Assembly (NCBI GenBank): GCA_014218235.1
Contig: CM024766.1
Location: forward strand, 49,007,359 to 49,071,358
Direction of reading: 5' to 3'
Source of the DNA: Colocasia esculenta
Taxonomy: Eukaryota > Streptophyta > Magnoliopsida > Alismatales > Araceae
Length of the DNA: 64,000 bases
Shown: positions 53,645 to 64,000 of the stretch, piece after piece
Layout: each line of letters begins with the position of its first letter
Position numbering within the stretch: position 1 is the stretch's first letter
Notes under the pieces: generated by a model
Told to the model about the DNA's origin: nothing
Seen by the model: only the letters and a program-made list of their open reading frames with translations
Databases searched by the model: none
Position numbers and translations under genes: made by a program

Positions 53645-54127
53645 TTAAATTTGCAGGTAAATTTTGAGTTCCAATAACACCTCACTAGATGGGAAATGGT
53701 TTCTAAGTTTAGTGTCAAGACTAATAGGGGTTGACACGACTAATCTAGATTTCATTGGAACGGGTTTTACAAGTAAGCTATCAGCAAATGTTTGTGATAT
53801 GAAGGAATGAGTAGCTCCCGTATCAAATAGAACGAATGCAGAACATGATAGAATAGTAAGTGTACCTTCAACCACACCACCTTCCTCTGATGTAGCTAGT
53901 TCTTGTAATGCCTGCAGCCTACCTTGGCGCTTCTGACCTCCTTGGTGTGTTGCCGGTGTCTGATTATTCATCTGTGGACAGTCAGAAATCTTATGGCTCT
54001 GGCTTCCACAATGTAGGCATCTCCCCAACGCCTTCCAGCAGTCCTCAGACCTGTGACTAGCCTTGTCACAGTGTTTGCATAACTCCCTATTGATGGGGGC
54101 TTGTTGATAACCTCCATCCCTGAACTT
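53645..54127 (-). pseudogene. Gypsy-C gag end and protease start
   Basis: Two CCHC knuckles: CKHCDKASHRSEDC (about 54040-54082) and CLHCGSQSHKISDC (about 53975-54015). A linker follows, then LFDTGATHSFIS (about 53795-53830). The capsid part of gag, the leader and the PBS are missing: the sequence becomes LTR-like at about 54128. This 5' internal deletion makes Gypsy-C non-functional. Confidence 0.85.
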
Positions 54128-56298
54128 CTACACAAGCAGATTTAGCAGTGGACATAAATATTGGGACCGTGAGCGATACGAGTATGAGTATCACAGTCGA
54201 GTAATTCAGAAAGACATCTAAGTATAACAAAAGATTTAAGACAATAATAATGCCAGCCAAATAACTCTTTATTTCATTACCAACAATGCTAACTTAAAAC
54301 CTTACATGATCAGAGCCAGCCCTAGGGCCCCTTTATTGTATTTCAATTACATCCGACTCAAGAATAGTAAAAACTAACTATTACAGACTCTTATAAATCG
54401 AATCATCTTGGCTGACATGCTAAAACAGACGGGTACATTTGAGAAGCTCGTCACTCTTCCCGGGTCCCATCATTCTCTAGATCCTCATAATCATCACCTG
54501 AAATATTAAGGAAAGCCGGTGTGAGCACACAAGCACCCAGTAGGATTTATATCTCATGGTGCGGGCATTTTTTATCTAATTAACATGTTAACAGGTAAGA
54601 TACTAACATGCAATACTCATGATAATAACGATAGTGACAATTCCGAGCTATAACATGTACAAGATCGATTCAATAAACAATTCTAATGACAATTCTCATG
54701 TATGAAGGAATGATTAACAATGATATGGCTAATAGTACGATCGTTTATCAGATAGAAGAGATTCAATAATCTATAGCATGTACGATGGATATCTCAAGTT
54801 GAATTCCTTAGAATTCCAATGGACAATGACATATTCAGTAACGATGACATATACAATAGATTTGGCCATTTCACATATAACAATTCAATCAATCATTCAA
54901 TAACAGTGTGGAAGTTACCCAGATCAATCTTGCATTTAATTAGGTGATTGCCAGACACCTTAATGGATCATATACTCTCGCGATATATAAGTATTCGGGT
55001 GCTCCTCCCAGGACTAGACTGGGCCCTATTTGCACAGGCATGGTTATAAACCGAAGTTCCAGTAGTTTTTGGCAATTCCATTCATTCATTTATGGCCATT
55101 ATGATTTCCAAGCAATAAACAATATGTACTAAAGATCATGTCAATGATTATAGAGAACAAGGCATGTGGACATGATCATGAGTAAATTTCGGCAGCATAA
55201 CGGCTTATTTACTTAGTTCAATCTTTACATTCAATGGCTTAGTTTCAATGTGTCAAATCACTCTCACGAGAAGTAGATAAGAATAGAGGTGCTTTCTATC
55301 TTCTAGGAACTTCAGTGGTACAACCAACTCGGTGTCCATGAAGGAATCCATGGAGTACGGAGAATTACAGAGGTCTTAGAGAAAAGGTCACTAGTCTACC
55401 GATACGGAATGACCTAGAACATGTCTCAATCCACAATCCATCAATTTAAAACAAGACGGAAAGCAATTAACATGGACACATGACATGGAATGCAATTCAG
55501 TCTATCACACGATTTCTGCACTTTTAGCATGTAAAAATTCCACTTACGATCAAGCTAGAGTATGGACATAGCTCATATCAATCACATGATAGATGGAATC
55601 AAACAATCATTAAGAACACTTAGAATAGAAGTTCATATTCTTATAGCTTTCATGTAGGTTGATCACTTTTAGGCTTTTCAATAACTGCATGACATGATAT
55701 GACAATAGGACATGCATATGGTTGACTGTACAACTCAGTAAAACAGTCTTGGGTTGGTCTTTAAATCATGACGGGTTCAGACGTCGCACTTCAAAGGACC
55801 TTACATAGTTAAAACAGAACTCTGTGCAAAGTTACAGAATCGCGACGGACCTACCTGTAGCGTTCAAATCACGACAGGATAGATCGTCGCCTTTTCCAAA
55901 AGGAATCGATTGTCGGATCGATTAGTAGATCAGAAACGTGACGGTTAGGTCTGTCGCTTCATGTCGCAATAGGCCGATATGTCGCCATGACTTTGAGGTG
56001 CAACGTCTACATACGTTGCATTCAAGGATTGACTTCAAACTCCGCATATAAAAATAGTGCAAAAACTGGGTGGCAAAACGACGAAATCGTGACGGCACAT
56101 GCTGTCACGTTCAAGATGGGTACAGAAACCCACATGACACATAGTTTTACGTGTCAGGGTTGACTGGTCAAACATGAAAACACGATGGGGTGTTTGGTCG
56201 CCTTTACCTGAATCGCGACGTAGATGTACGTCATGTTCATGCAAAGATAAACGCGACGTCTGGAGTGGTCGAGTTCTTGGATCTTGCCCGAAACCCAG

Positions 56299-56442
56299 AA
56301 AAAAATGGCACAACCCTTCTTCTTTTTTTTTTTTTAATAGAAAGGACAACAGGGTCAGCGACCAGTTGGGTGCATTCTCCTCCAGAGGAGGATAATGTGC
56401 TCACCCCCCCAGGCGATTAAAAAAAAAATGGCACAACCCTTC
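56299..56442 (-). mobile_element. Short poly(A)-tailed retroinsertion (SINE or truncated LINE) in Gypsy-C LTR
   Basis: A 102-bp insert (56320-56421) is bounded by a 21-bp direct repeat (seven A, then tggcacaacccttc) at 56299-56319 and 56422-56442. On the minus strand the insert ends in ctattaaaaaaaaaaaaag, a poly(A) tail, as after target-primed reverse transcription. The body (gtcctttctatt end, ggaggagaatgcaccc) has no coding motif I recognise; it may be a 5'-truncated LINE or a SINE. Confidence 0.75.
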
Positions 56443-56894
56443 ATGATTAACTTATAACTCGAAATATAGGGATCTTTGGATGAAACGTTGAACATAAAAA
56501 GTGTCCGGGACAACGAGTAGAAGAAAACTACGATTTTGGTTTGACCCAATTTGGCCTCGGTTTGCATGAAACACAATAAGAATGCATAAAGCACCAATCA
56601 TGCACGACTCTTGGAAAACGCTTAATACGACTCACATGATTCATAAAAATTGGGGAAAACACATACATATGAAACTAGAATCGATGCTCTTTCCATTGGT
56701 ATGTGCAAGGTTTAAATTAAGCCTGAGAAAACCTACCTTTGAGTGGATCTAAGAGGGGTCTATTCCTAGTCGAAGCAGAGAACGGTTGGAGAAGATGTTG
56801 TGTTCTTGGCCTTCTCCTCCTCTCCCGGTGCCCTAGCTCGCCTCCTCACGACCCCAGCACAATGGTAAACTTTCCCAAGGAGTCTTATGGTGAT

Positions 56895-56902
56895 TATTTA
56901 TA
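56895..56902 (-). promoter_or_regulatory. TATA box of Gypsy-C LTR
   Basis: Minus-strand TATAAATA in atcctataaataatcacc. Confidence 0.55.
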
Positions 56903-57315
56903 GGATTAGAGTTAATTTCAAGTCCTAATAAGACTAGGAATGGTGGGTTGCGGTTTTGGCTTGGTTCCTTCCATGTTTTGTGGATTCTTCACCTAATTAG
57001 AGTAGGAATGCCATTAGGAAACCTCCTAACATGCCTAGGTACGAATTTGGTTTCTATGAATGGCTAATTACCTTTGTTTTAGCCCTAATTTACCCCTTCC
57101 TATTTTCTGCACAATTATGATTACGATTTTTGGATTTAATGTCATTGGGTTTTGTTCTTTGGCCCACTAAGAGTTGTCTTGGCCCAGAATAATTTAAATG
57201 GTTAATTCCACTTCTTGGAAGTTTAACTATGACTTTTATTTTATTTTTATTCAACATTTTAATTATTTTCTATTTTCCTTATATTTTAAATCAATAAATT
57301 TCTGGGGCGTTACAG

Positions 57316-57670
57316 CCTTGGTTTCTTTAACTTCTGAGGTGCCTTCATAAATGCGTTTCAGGTTGTCCCACATACCTTTAGCAGAGCTGCACATGGAGAC
57401 ACGTGAGTATTCATTAGGATGAACTGCACACTATATAATATTCATGCACTATAATTAATCTTTGATTTCTTAATCTAATTTTTCGTCTACTATTCTTTGT
57501 CCTCTGGTAAAACGTATGGACCATTGTTTACAACTTTTAGACCTCATAGTCATTAGCTCTGAGTTTTTCCAATATGTGTAATTATTACCATCAAAATATG
57601 GTGGACAGTTGATCGAGTAACCTTCTGTCAGCCATTGCACACAATGATCTCTCTTCAGAAAAAGAGAATC
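57316..57670 (-). pseudogene. Sire4 gag fragment (N-terminal, cut by Gypsy-C LTR)
   Basis: Minus strand. The MWDNLKRIYEGTSEVKETKA-like text at about 57316-57380 closely parallels Sire2 gag (6780-6850). A VHPNEYSRVSMCSSAKGMW-like segment precedes it. The start region at about 57600-57640 encodes a MAD..., RPPYFDG-like text with indels. Interior (57440-57560) is decayed. It ends abruptly at 57315, where the Gypsy-C LTR was inserted. Confidence 0.75.
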
Positions 57671-57684
57671 GGCTCTAATACCAA
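57671..57684 (-). other. Primer-binding site of Sire4
   Basis: Minus-strand TTGGTATTAGAGCC, a tRNA-iMet PBS with one C-to-T change (CpA/CHH-type decay). Confidence 0.75.
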
Positions 57685-57685
57685 T

Positions 57686-59059
57686 TCAAGTGTACATGTG
57701 CAATGTACAACCAAGAGGGGGGGTGAATTGGTTGACTAGCAAATTAAAATTTGATCTAATTTGATATGACAAACAAATAGTATCTCACCAGACATATTAC
57801 CGCAAGCTAACCACGTACATAGAAGAGGTATAAAAAAGGAACAACCCATATAGTACGCAGTTATTTAGGTGGTTTAGTCACACAAAGATTGTATGCCTCC
57901 GTCCACCCCTCACAAATGTGAGGTGGCAACACACTAATCTGAACCTGGCTGGAGATATAGAGTACAACCCCTCCACATACACATAGAGATACACACACGC
58001 ATGTCTCAACAGCAACAAGGCCTTGCTGTCAAAACCCACACACAGACCACTCATAAACCACGAGCACAACTCTCACACACACAAGAATAAGTGTTGTGAG
58101 AATTTTCTCAATGCAAGGAATAAGAGAATAGAATAAATTAAAAATAGAGGTTCATATTTCTCCTGATGCGGTGTTGACAAAAACGTTGAAGTAGAAAACA
58201 CAGCAGTTGTAGTAGCTTCTTAGACGTTGCACTGTTGTTGCAGATCAACCTTGGCGTCAAAACTTCAACTTGAATCAGCAATCCTTGAGGAAGAAGGTTT
58301 GGAAGAAACTTTGGTTCACCTGTGCGTTCTTGACCTAACTGGATACCTTGAATTCTTCTCCAAGGATGTCATATTATATTGCACCCAAGATAGACTTCTA
58401 CGTTGAGACGCACGACCAAAGGACTTCTTTTGAACCTAGATCTAAGGATAAACTCGTGCAATATTAGACAAGAACAGAGTCCTATCCAAAAGGGAAACTA
58501 GGTTTTCAGAGTCGGTCGGTCGATTTCCCAAGATCGGTCGTCCGATCAGAAGTCTATCTTTGTTTCGACCTGAGTCTTCTCTTGTGTCGACACACACACC
58601 AAGTCGATCGTATCGTCTTAGTGGAGTCTGTCAACCGAGTCTTCGACTGTCCCACTGCCAAAGTCACTGGCTAGGTCGGTCGACTGTCCTTCAGATCGAT
58701 CGTCCGATCCTTTCCTTAATCATCGAAACCTTGGTAACAATCGATTGGCCTTCTTTCCATCAATCAAATTACCAAACTATACTGGCTCGGTCGGTCGTCC
58801 GATTACCCTGAGTCAGTCGACCGATTCCCTATAAAAGTGCAGAAATCAAGTTTGTCTGAAATCTAACACTTGATGAATTAAACACTCACCTGGCCTTTTG
58901 TGTGTGAACTCTAATCATCATGAAAGCCTTCTGAGCTCATTAGCATATGAAATTGACCAGGTACATTGATCATGAGTACCTTACATAAATTTACATAAAT
59001 CCACAAAATACTCATAACCTATGCTTTAATATAAACTAATTTTTGTCAACTTCAAAACA
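57686..59059 (-). mobile_element. LTR4 of Sire4 (about 1.37 kb)
   Basis: Minus strand starts TGTTTTGAAGTTGACAAA at 59059 and ends before the PBS. It carries a G-run (gagggggggg) near its 3' end, as in LTR2, and the two-hairpin module at 57863-57925 (CCTCAC-AAAT-GTGAGG and CATACA/TGTGTG). Its U3 palindromes are CGGTCG-based (58511-58830). Flanked on the right by Gypsy-E pol. Confidence 0.75.
58511..58830 (-). repeat. CGGTCG palindrome cluster in LTR4
   Basis: GATCGG-TCGT-CCGATC (58532-58547) is perfect. Variants gatcgatcgtccgatcc (about 58692), gtcggtcgtccgatta (about 58788) and gtcagtcgaccgattcc (about 58813) follow, plus one gtgtcgacac near 58585. Confidence 0.75.
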
Positions 59060-60203
59060 TCAAGCACATGGAGACATCACAGAGAATTTGCAGATGTATT
59101 TCAGATGATTTTCAGGGTTTGCTCCACACAGAGAGGTTGATTTTACAGTGGATTGCAGCCGGATATATGCTGATTTCGAAGGCCCCATATAGAATGGCAT
59201 CAGGTGAATTGAAGGATTGAAGAAATAGTTTACAATAGCTGTTGGAGAAAGTTTTCATTAGGCCCATCTTCTCCGTGAGGTGCACTAGTGTTGTTTTTTA
59301 GAAAGAAAGATGGCAGCCTCATAATATGTAATAGACTATCGTCAATTAAACAAGGTTACTATTAAGAATAAGTATCCACTTCCAAGAATAGATTATTGTT
59401 TTGATCAATTACAGTCAGCTAAGGTATTTTCTAGATTAATTTGAGGTTAGGGTACACCAATTGAGAATCAGAGAAGAGGATATTGATAAACAACTTTTAG
59501 GACAAGGTATGGTCATTATGAGTTCGTGGTTATGCCATTTGGATTGACAAATGTACCAGCAATTTTTATGAATTTGATGAACAAGATATTCCATCCATAT
59601 TTAGACAAGTTCATTGTGGTATTTATAAATGATATATTGGGTGCATTCGAACAGAAGAGCAACATGCAGCACATTTAAAGATCCCTTAGCAGACTTTGCG
59701 GGAGCATCAGTGTATGCCAAATTTAGTAAGTGTGAGTTTTGGTTTACAGGAAATTCAGTTTCTAGGTCATGTGATTTCTAGAGAAGGAATAGCAGTAGAT
59801 CCAGCCAAGTTGAAGCATCATGAAATGGGAAGAACCAAAGACAGTATCAGAAATCAGAAGTTTTCTAGGTTTGGCATGATATTATAGGTGTTTCATTTAG
59901 GATTTCTCGAAAATTGCAGCCCCTATGATAAGTTAACCAGGAAAGGAGTGCAATTTGTATGGTCAGCAAAATGTCATCGGAGTTTCATGGACTTGAAGAG
60001 AGACTCACTTCAACACCAATATTGGAATTACCGTCAAGCCGTGGAGGTTTTATTTTATAACAGAGGCTTCTAAAAGAGGACTCGAGTCAGTGTTGATGCA
60101 GCTGGGAAAGTTGTAACATATGCATCCAGGCAGTTAAAGCATCATGAAGAGAATTATCCAGCACATGATTTGGAATTTGCAGCAGCGGTTATTTTCCTTA
60201 AAA
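59060..60203 (+). pseudogene. Gypsy-E reverse transcriptase and RNase H start, degraded
   Basis: Plus strand, many stops and indels. Readable pieces: EFADVF and VDFTVD-like linker (59070-59150), KAPYRMASGELKEL (59175-59215), FRKKDGSLI-like (59300), NKYPLPRIDYCFDQLQ (59365-59410), TRYGHYEFVVMPFGLTN (59490-59550), KIFHPYLDKFIVVFINDIL (59580-59640, with the catalytic IDD changed to IND), KCEFWFTGNSVSRSCDF-like in shifted frames and IQFLGHVISREGIAVDPAK (59750-59810). RNase H begins near 60080 and is cut at 60203. Gag and protease lie beyond Sire4 and the window. Confidence 0.82.
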
Positions 60204-61767
60204 TGTAATCACGAGGAAACGCGCATCCTCAAAAAACATAATAGGATATCACTATGTGATGATGGAAAGTGTGATCGCCACCTAGCATGTTGCCCTAAGA
60301 TGTAAATAAGAACAAAAGGCTAACAAACTAGGAAAAGAAAAGAGAAGCTACTACTGATGTCGCGACCGATATCCCGTTGCGATAAGAAGCATGATGTTGC
60401 GACCTAGTAGGTCGTCGCCTTCTCAGCAGAGATGCGGTAGTGTAGGCGGACCTCCTTCCCTTCCTCCGGCCAGCCAGAGGAGGAGAACTCCTCGTCTGCT
60501 CTTCTTAAGAAACCTGCCAAAACGTAGAAACAAGAGAGAAAACCCTTATTAGACAACTTTTAGGTGAAGCACCTATACAAAGTGAAAAGGAAGAGGGGGA
60601 AGCATAGAGAGAACGAACCTGGGGTGTTTGGAAACCCCTTGGGTTGTAGAAAATGTGATGTGTGAGAGTGCAACTATATAAAAGAAATAAATAACATGCA
60701 TGGAAGAAACATGAGGGGGAAGGAAGAAGAAGGGGCCCCAAATTGGGTGACTCCCTGGCTGAAGAATGAGCTCCTTGATCATGCAGTAGCTTCTGTGGAT
60801 GTGGGAGTTCACCTCTTGGCCGCCACGCTCCAGTTGAGGAAGAAGTGTTGTGACTTGGTGGAAGGAATGAGTGGAAATGGGTGGAAATGGGAGGGCTGCA
60901 AGCTAGGCAAGATTCTAGAAGGAATTTGGCAGCACTTTGTGGCAAAAATCGGGGTCCTCCTCCCTCAGAAGGAAATGGTTGCTTATATAGGGAGGAGAGA
61001 GAGTATCTCATCCTAAGTGATAATGGCCCATGAAAATGATAAAAAGCTAAGTAAATCTACATGGGAAGAGTCCTAAGAGGTTTCTAGAGTGAGATGGAAA
61101 CTCAAACCAGGCTGGGTCATTTCAAAGCTATTGGAGATGAAGATAACCTCAAAGAGGATAGAAAGGAGGTGGTTGCGGAGCCAGCCAAGCAGAACAATGT
61201 CGCGACGAGCGTAGGGACGTGACAAGGATTGTCGCGACGACCATGGTGGTCGCAACTCTGAAGGCATCTGAATGGATATGCATGGGATATCATGATGGTC
61301 GATGGTCACGTCAATGGTCAACAATCGATTAATAGAGGACAATGGTCGATTCAGCAGGGATAAATCGATATGAACATGACACCAGGACCCGTCGTGACAA
61401 GGTTGTCACCAATTGGTATCACAGTCCTATTGGCAGCCAATGATCAATTATCATTAATACGTCGTCATCGGTCGTCGCGATATGAAAGCGTCGTCCAAAC
61501 TCGTCTCTCTTAAGGCCAATCGATCCTCCTGGTCACCAATCGATATGAGCGTATCACCCAGACCGCCGTGTTAAGGATTGATGGTTGAAACCCAGATAAT
61601 TGATAGACTGAAGACTCTAAAGTGATATTCGGAAGAGGTAAGCTGAGAATTAGACTTCATGATCTCAAGAATTGACCAACACATGGTTCAAGAGAATGAC
61701 CAACTTGGGGCACACTAAGAGAACAAGAAATATGGTTCGACTTATAGGCCAGAACCGAGTGTCTACA
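60204..61767 (-). mobile_element. Solo LTR5 (1,564 bp) in Gypsy-E RNase H
   Basis: Plus strand TGTAATCACG ... GTGTCTACA, flanked by TAAAA (60199-60203) and TAAAG (61768-61772), a 5-bp duplication with one change. Minus orientation (TGTAGACACTCGG start) is preferred because of the minus-strand TATATAA at 60983-60989. TCGCGA motifs at 60358-60415 and 61198-61260. No PBS or coding sequence adjoins it. The apparent minus ORF 60505-61011 has no family likeness. The family is not recognised; TGTAGACAC starts occur in some plant Gypsy LTRs. Confidence 0.8.
60983..60989 (-). promoter_or_regulatory. TATA box of solo LTR5
   Basis: Minus-strand TATATAA in ccctatataagcaacc. Confidence 0.55.
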
Positions 61768-63474
61768 TAAAGTTGTGGAGGCATTATTTGTATGGGGAAA
61801 GATTTGAAATTTTCACGGATCACAAGAGTCTAAATATATTTTCTCTCAAAAGGATTTGAATCTCGGGCAACGCATATGATGGAATATTTGAAGGATTATA
61901 TTTTAGTTTGGCATATCACCTAGGTAAAGCTAATGTAGTTGCAGATGCTTAAGCAAAAAAGAAGTTTTGAGTTTGATGATGATAAAGGAGTGGAAGTTAT
62001 ATGAGGATATAGCAGAGAATTCCTTGTTTATTTCGAATAATCAGTAGTGAGCAATATTGGCCAAGTGCAGTGGAACCATCATTATATTGGCAGATAGCAG
62101 AATCCCAAAGAATAGATGAAAACTTGCTGAGATTATGAAGATGGAGGATGTTACCAGTGATAATGATTGTGTGATTAGGCTCAGAGGTCGATTATATGTT
62201 TCAGCAGAAGCAAAGATAAAACAGAAGCTATTGGAGGAAGCACACAGGTCCAGATATTTCAATTCACCCAGGTAGTACAAAGATGTATCAATATTTAAAG
62301 AAGCACTTCTGGTGGCCAAATATGAGAAGAAAATACAGAATTTATAGCAAGATGTTTGATTTGTCAGCAAGTGAAGCAAAACATCAGAGACCGGGAGGAT
62401 TATTGTAGCGATTGCCGATTCCACAGTTGAAATGGGATGATATTGTCATGGATTTTTGTGGTAGGATTGCCCAGACACATCAGGTTATAATGGAATTTGG
62501 ATTTTTGTTGATAGATTAATAAAAGTTGCAGGTTATTTAGCTATGAGCATGTCTTGGATAGTTGATAATTGGCTAGAATTATGTGGATAGAATAGTACCA
62601 TTGCATGGAATTCGAGTGACTATAGTTTCAGATAAAGATCCAAGATTTACATCTGGTTTTTGGGGGAGTTTACAGGGGTAATTGGCACTAAGTTAAGGTA
62701 TAGTTCAGCTTATCATCCATAACAAATGGGCAAACAGAAGAACAATTCGGACAATAGAAGATATGTTGCAAGCTTGTTGTTTGGCATGGAGAGGTAGTTA
62801 GGAGCATCACTTAGGAATGGTGGAGTTGGCTTACAATAACATTATCATGCAAGTATTAGAATGACACCATATGAACCTTATATGAAACCATGCAGGACAC
62901 CCTTGAATTGGCATGGGGTAGGAGAAAGGTAGGTATGGGACCAGAATTAATTCAACAATGATCAGACATGGTTTAAGTTTATAAAGGAAAAACTTCAAGC
63001 ACCTCAAAGTCGTCAGAAATGTTATGCAGATACAAGGCATAGGCCATTGCAATTTGAAGTGGGGATTATGTATTTCTGAGGGTTTCTCCCACAAAAGGTA
63101 TTCTGAGATTTTAGCAAGCAAGGTAAATTAAGTCTGAGGTATGTGGTCCATTCCGAATTCTAGAAAGAATTGGGGAAACAGCTTATAGAATAGAGCTCTA
63201 GATGATTTTATAGATGCACATGATGTATTTCTTGTTATCTATGTTGAGAAAATATATCCGGGATCCTTCACAGATAGTCAGTTACACTAGAGATGATTTT
63301 AAGCCAAACAAGTCTATGCCAAAATATCCAACTCAGATCACAGGAATACGAACACAAAAGTTAAGAAACAAAGAGATTAAATTAGTGACATATATGGAAA
63401 AACAAGCAGGGAGGAGAAGATACTTGGAATTAGCAGAAGAAATGATGAAAGCATATCCATACTTGTTTAAGTAA
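61768..63474 (+). pseudogene. Gypsy-E RNase H end, integrase and chromodomain-like C-terminus, degraded
   Basis: Resumes with LWRHYLYGERFEIFTDHKSL (about 61775), then HLGKANVVADA (61918-61950). Integrase pieces: HPGSTKMYQYLKKHFWWPNM (about 62265-62325), CLICQQVK (62355-62380), GYNGIWIFVDRLIKVA (62482-62530), TIVSDKDPRFTS (62625-62655). The C-terminal end is open in frame (63214-63474) with SMLRKYIRDPSQIV, KLRNKEIKLV and a YLELAEEMMKAYPYLFK tail comparable to the Gypsy-B end. Frames change many times; a clearly ancient copy. Confidence 0.83.
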
Positions 63475-63578
63475 GCTTTTATTTCTTCTTAAGTGATAGT
63501 TCCATGTATGACATTTGAATTTGGTGCTAAGGTTTCTTTCTAAATTTCGAGGATGAAATTTCTTTTAGGTGATAGTAA
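63475..63578 (+). other. Gypsy-E 3' untranslated end
   Basis: Short non-coding stretch with TTTCGAGGATGAAATT (63545-63560), shared with element D, before the LTR. The polypurine tract is poorly preserved (ttttaggtgatagtaa). Confidence 0.6.
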
Positions 63579-64000
63579 TGTAAAGTTGTGACCGTTCAGA
63601 TCGTGGCTTGAGGGGTTTGGTGGCCAGTGTGTGTGGCTAATAAGTGGCATTTGTGTTTTTAGCAGGTCGTGTGGGTGTCGTGGGCCAAATGTCTGGGCAC
63701 AATGTGCCCTCTGGTTCACTGTCTGTGAACGTGACACAGTTGTTTTGTGTGTTGCATTCCTAATGTGATAGACCCGGCGTTTGCGTTCGTCCTTGCCACT
63801 ATTTCGTAAGGTTTGGCCGCATGCCCGACACGGTGTGCCTGCAGGGCGGCTGCATGGCGTCGGCGTCAAGAAGGCGACAACCTAGGCTGTGACGTTCTTG
63901 TCGTGATAGCCAATGCATCACATTCTTACTCTGATGAGTTAAAACCCTTAGTCGGCCAACAGAGGAGAGGAAGCTCTGTTTTGGCCAAGAGGAGGTTTTG
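63579..64000 (+). mobile_element. Gypsy-E 3' LTR, first 422 bp
   Basis: Starts TGTAAAGTTGTGACC after the pol end and runs off the window. It has gtcgtgatagcc-like motifs near 63900 and no ORF of note. Confidence 0.65.

Larger units (their letters stand above)
54128..57315 (-). mobile_element. Gypsy-C 5' LTR
   Basis: Minus strand starts TGTAACGCCCCAG at 57315. TATA box TATAAATA at 56895-56902 (minus). It shares atgcccgcaccatgagatat and tcctactgggtg text (about 54515-54570) with the Gypsy-A LTR (about 22750-22800), so the two families are related. Several cgcgacg/gtcgc motifs at 55840-56260. The 3' limit near 54128 is uncertain because the PBS is lost. Confidence 0.75.

Noticed and set aside
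60505..61011. 168-codon minus-strand ORF in solo LTR5
   Set aside because: It starts downstream of the TATA box but has no recognisable domain and lies wholly in an LTR; kept only as a remark.
61411..61428. Sequence ccaattggtatcacagtc resembling a PBS
   Set aside because: It lies inside solo LTR5, in the wrong orientation for it, and has a mismatch (CACAG for CAGAG); no LTR end adjoins it.

Overview
The window is a block of nested LTR retrotransposons from a flowering-plant genome. Nothing in it looks like a host gene. The plant origin follows from the element types: Copia elements with Sirevirus traits (long Gag with a coiled-coil tail, repeated polypurine tracts, an extra ORF after pol) and Gypsy chromoviruses resembling the Tekay/Del group. 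Every primer-binding site I can read is TGGTATCAGAG(C), complementary to the 3' end of plant initiator tRNA-Met. I cannot name the species.

Layout. (1) 1-3261 (+): 3' end of a Sirevirus (Sire1), its polypurine-tract cluster and an LTR. It ends in a PBS that is fused head-to-head to the inverted pol of a second Sirevirus. (2) 3283-7274 (-): gag and partial pol of Sire2. Its LTR (7275-8428 and 21805-22302) is split by (3) Sire5, 8429-21800 (+), a complete 13.4 kb Sirevirus with 2.26 kb LTRs, gag, pol and a broken third ORF. (4) 22303-41062 (+): Gypsy-A, into whose 5' LTR the Sirevirus complex went and whose integrase is split by (5) Gypsy-B, 27318-38183 (-), with near-identical LTRs, a TATCC duplication and two apparent spliceosomal introns in gag. 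(6) 41063-57315 (-): Gypsy-C, split inside RT by (7) element D, 42221-52724 (-), an LTR element with no recognisable gag or pol, which carries solo LTR3 (44115-45863, duplication AACCT). The LTR of Gypsy-C holds a ~100 bp poly(A)-tailed retroinsertion. (8) 57316-59059 (-): gag start, PBS and LTR of another Sirevirus, Sire4. (9) 59060-64000 (+): degraded Gypsy-E pol and the start of its 3' LTR, interrupted by solo LTR5 (60204-61767).

Inferred order of events, oldest first: Gypsy-E, Sire4, Gypsy-C, then Gypsy-A and D, then the Sire1/Sire2 complex and Gypsy-B, then Sire5. No element has an intact coding set. Sire5 and Gypsy-B have LTR pairs about 99% alike by eye, so they are recent despite several frameshifts.

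The strongest unexpected signal is in the LTRs. Several unrelated elements carry strings of short inverted repeats whose stems differ but stay complementary (compensatory changes). The Copia LTRs also share a two-hairpin module around a GGACGTAGG...CCGAACCA core. Upstream of the promoters, different families carry different CG-centred palindromes (GTGTCGACAC, GATCGGTCGTCCGATC, TTGTCGCGACAA). All divergence statements are eye estimates; no alignment was run.
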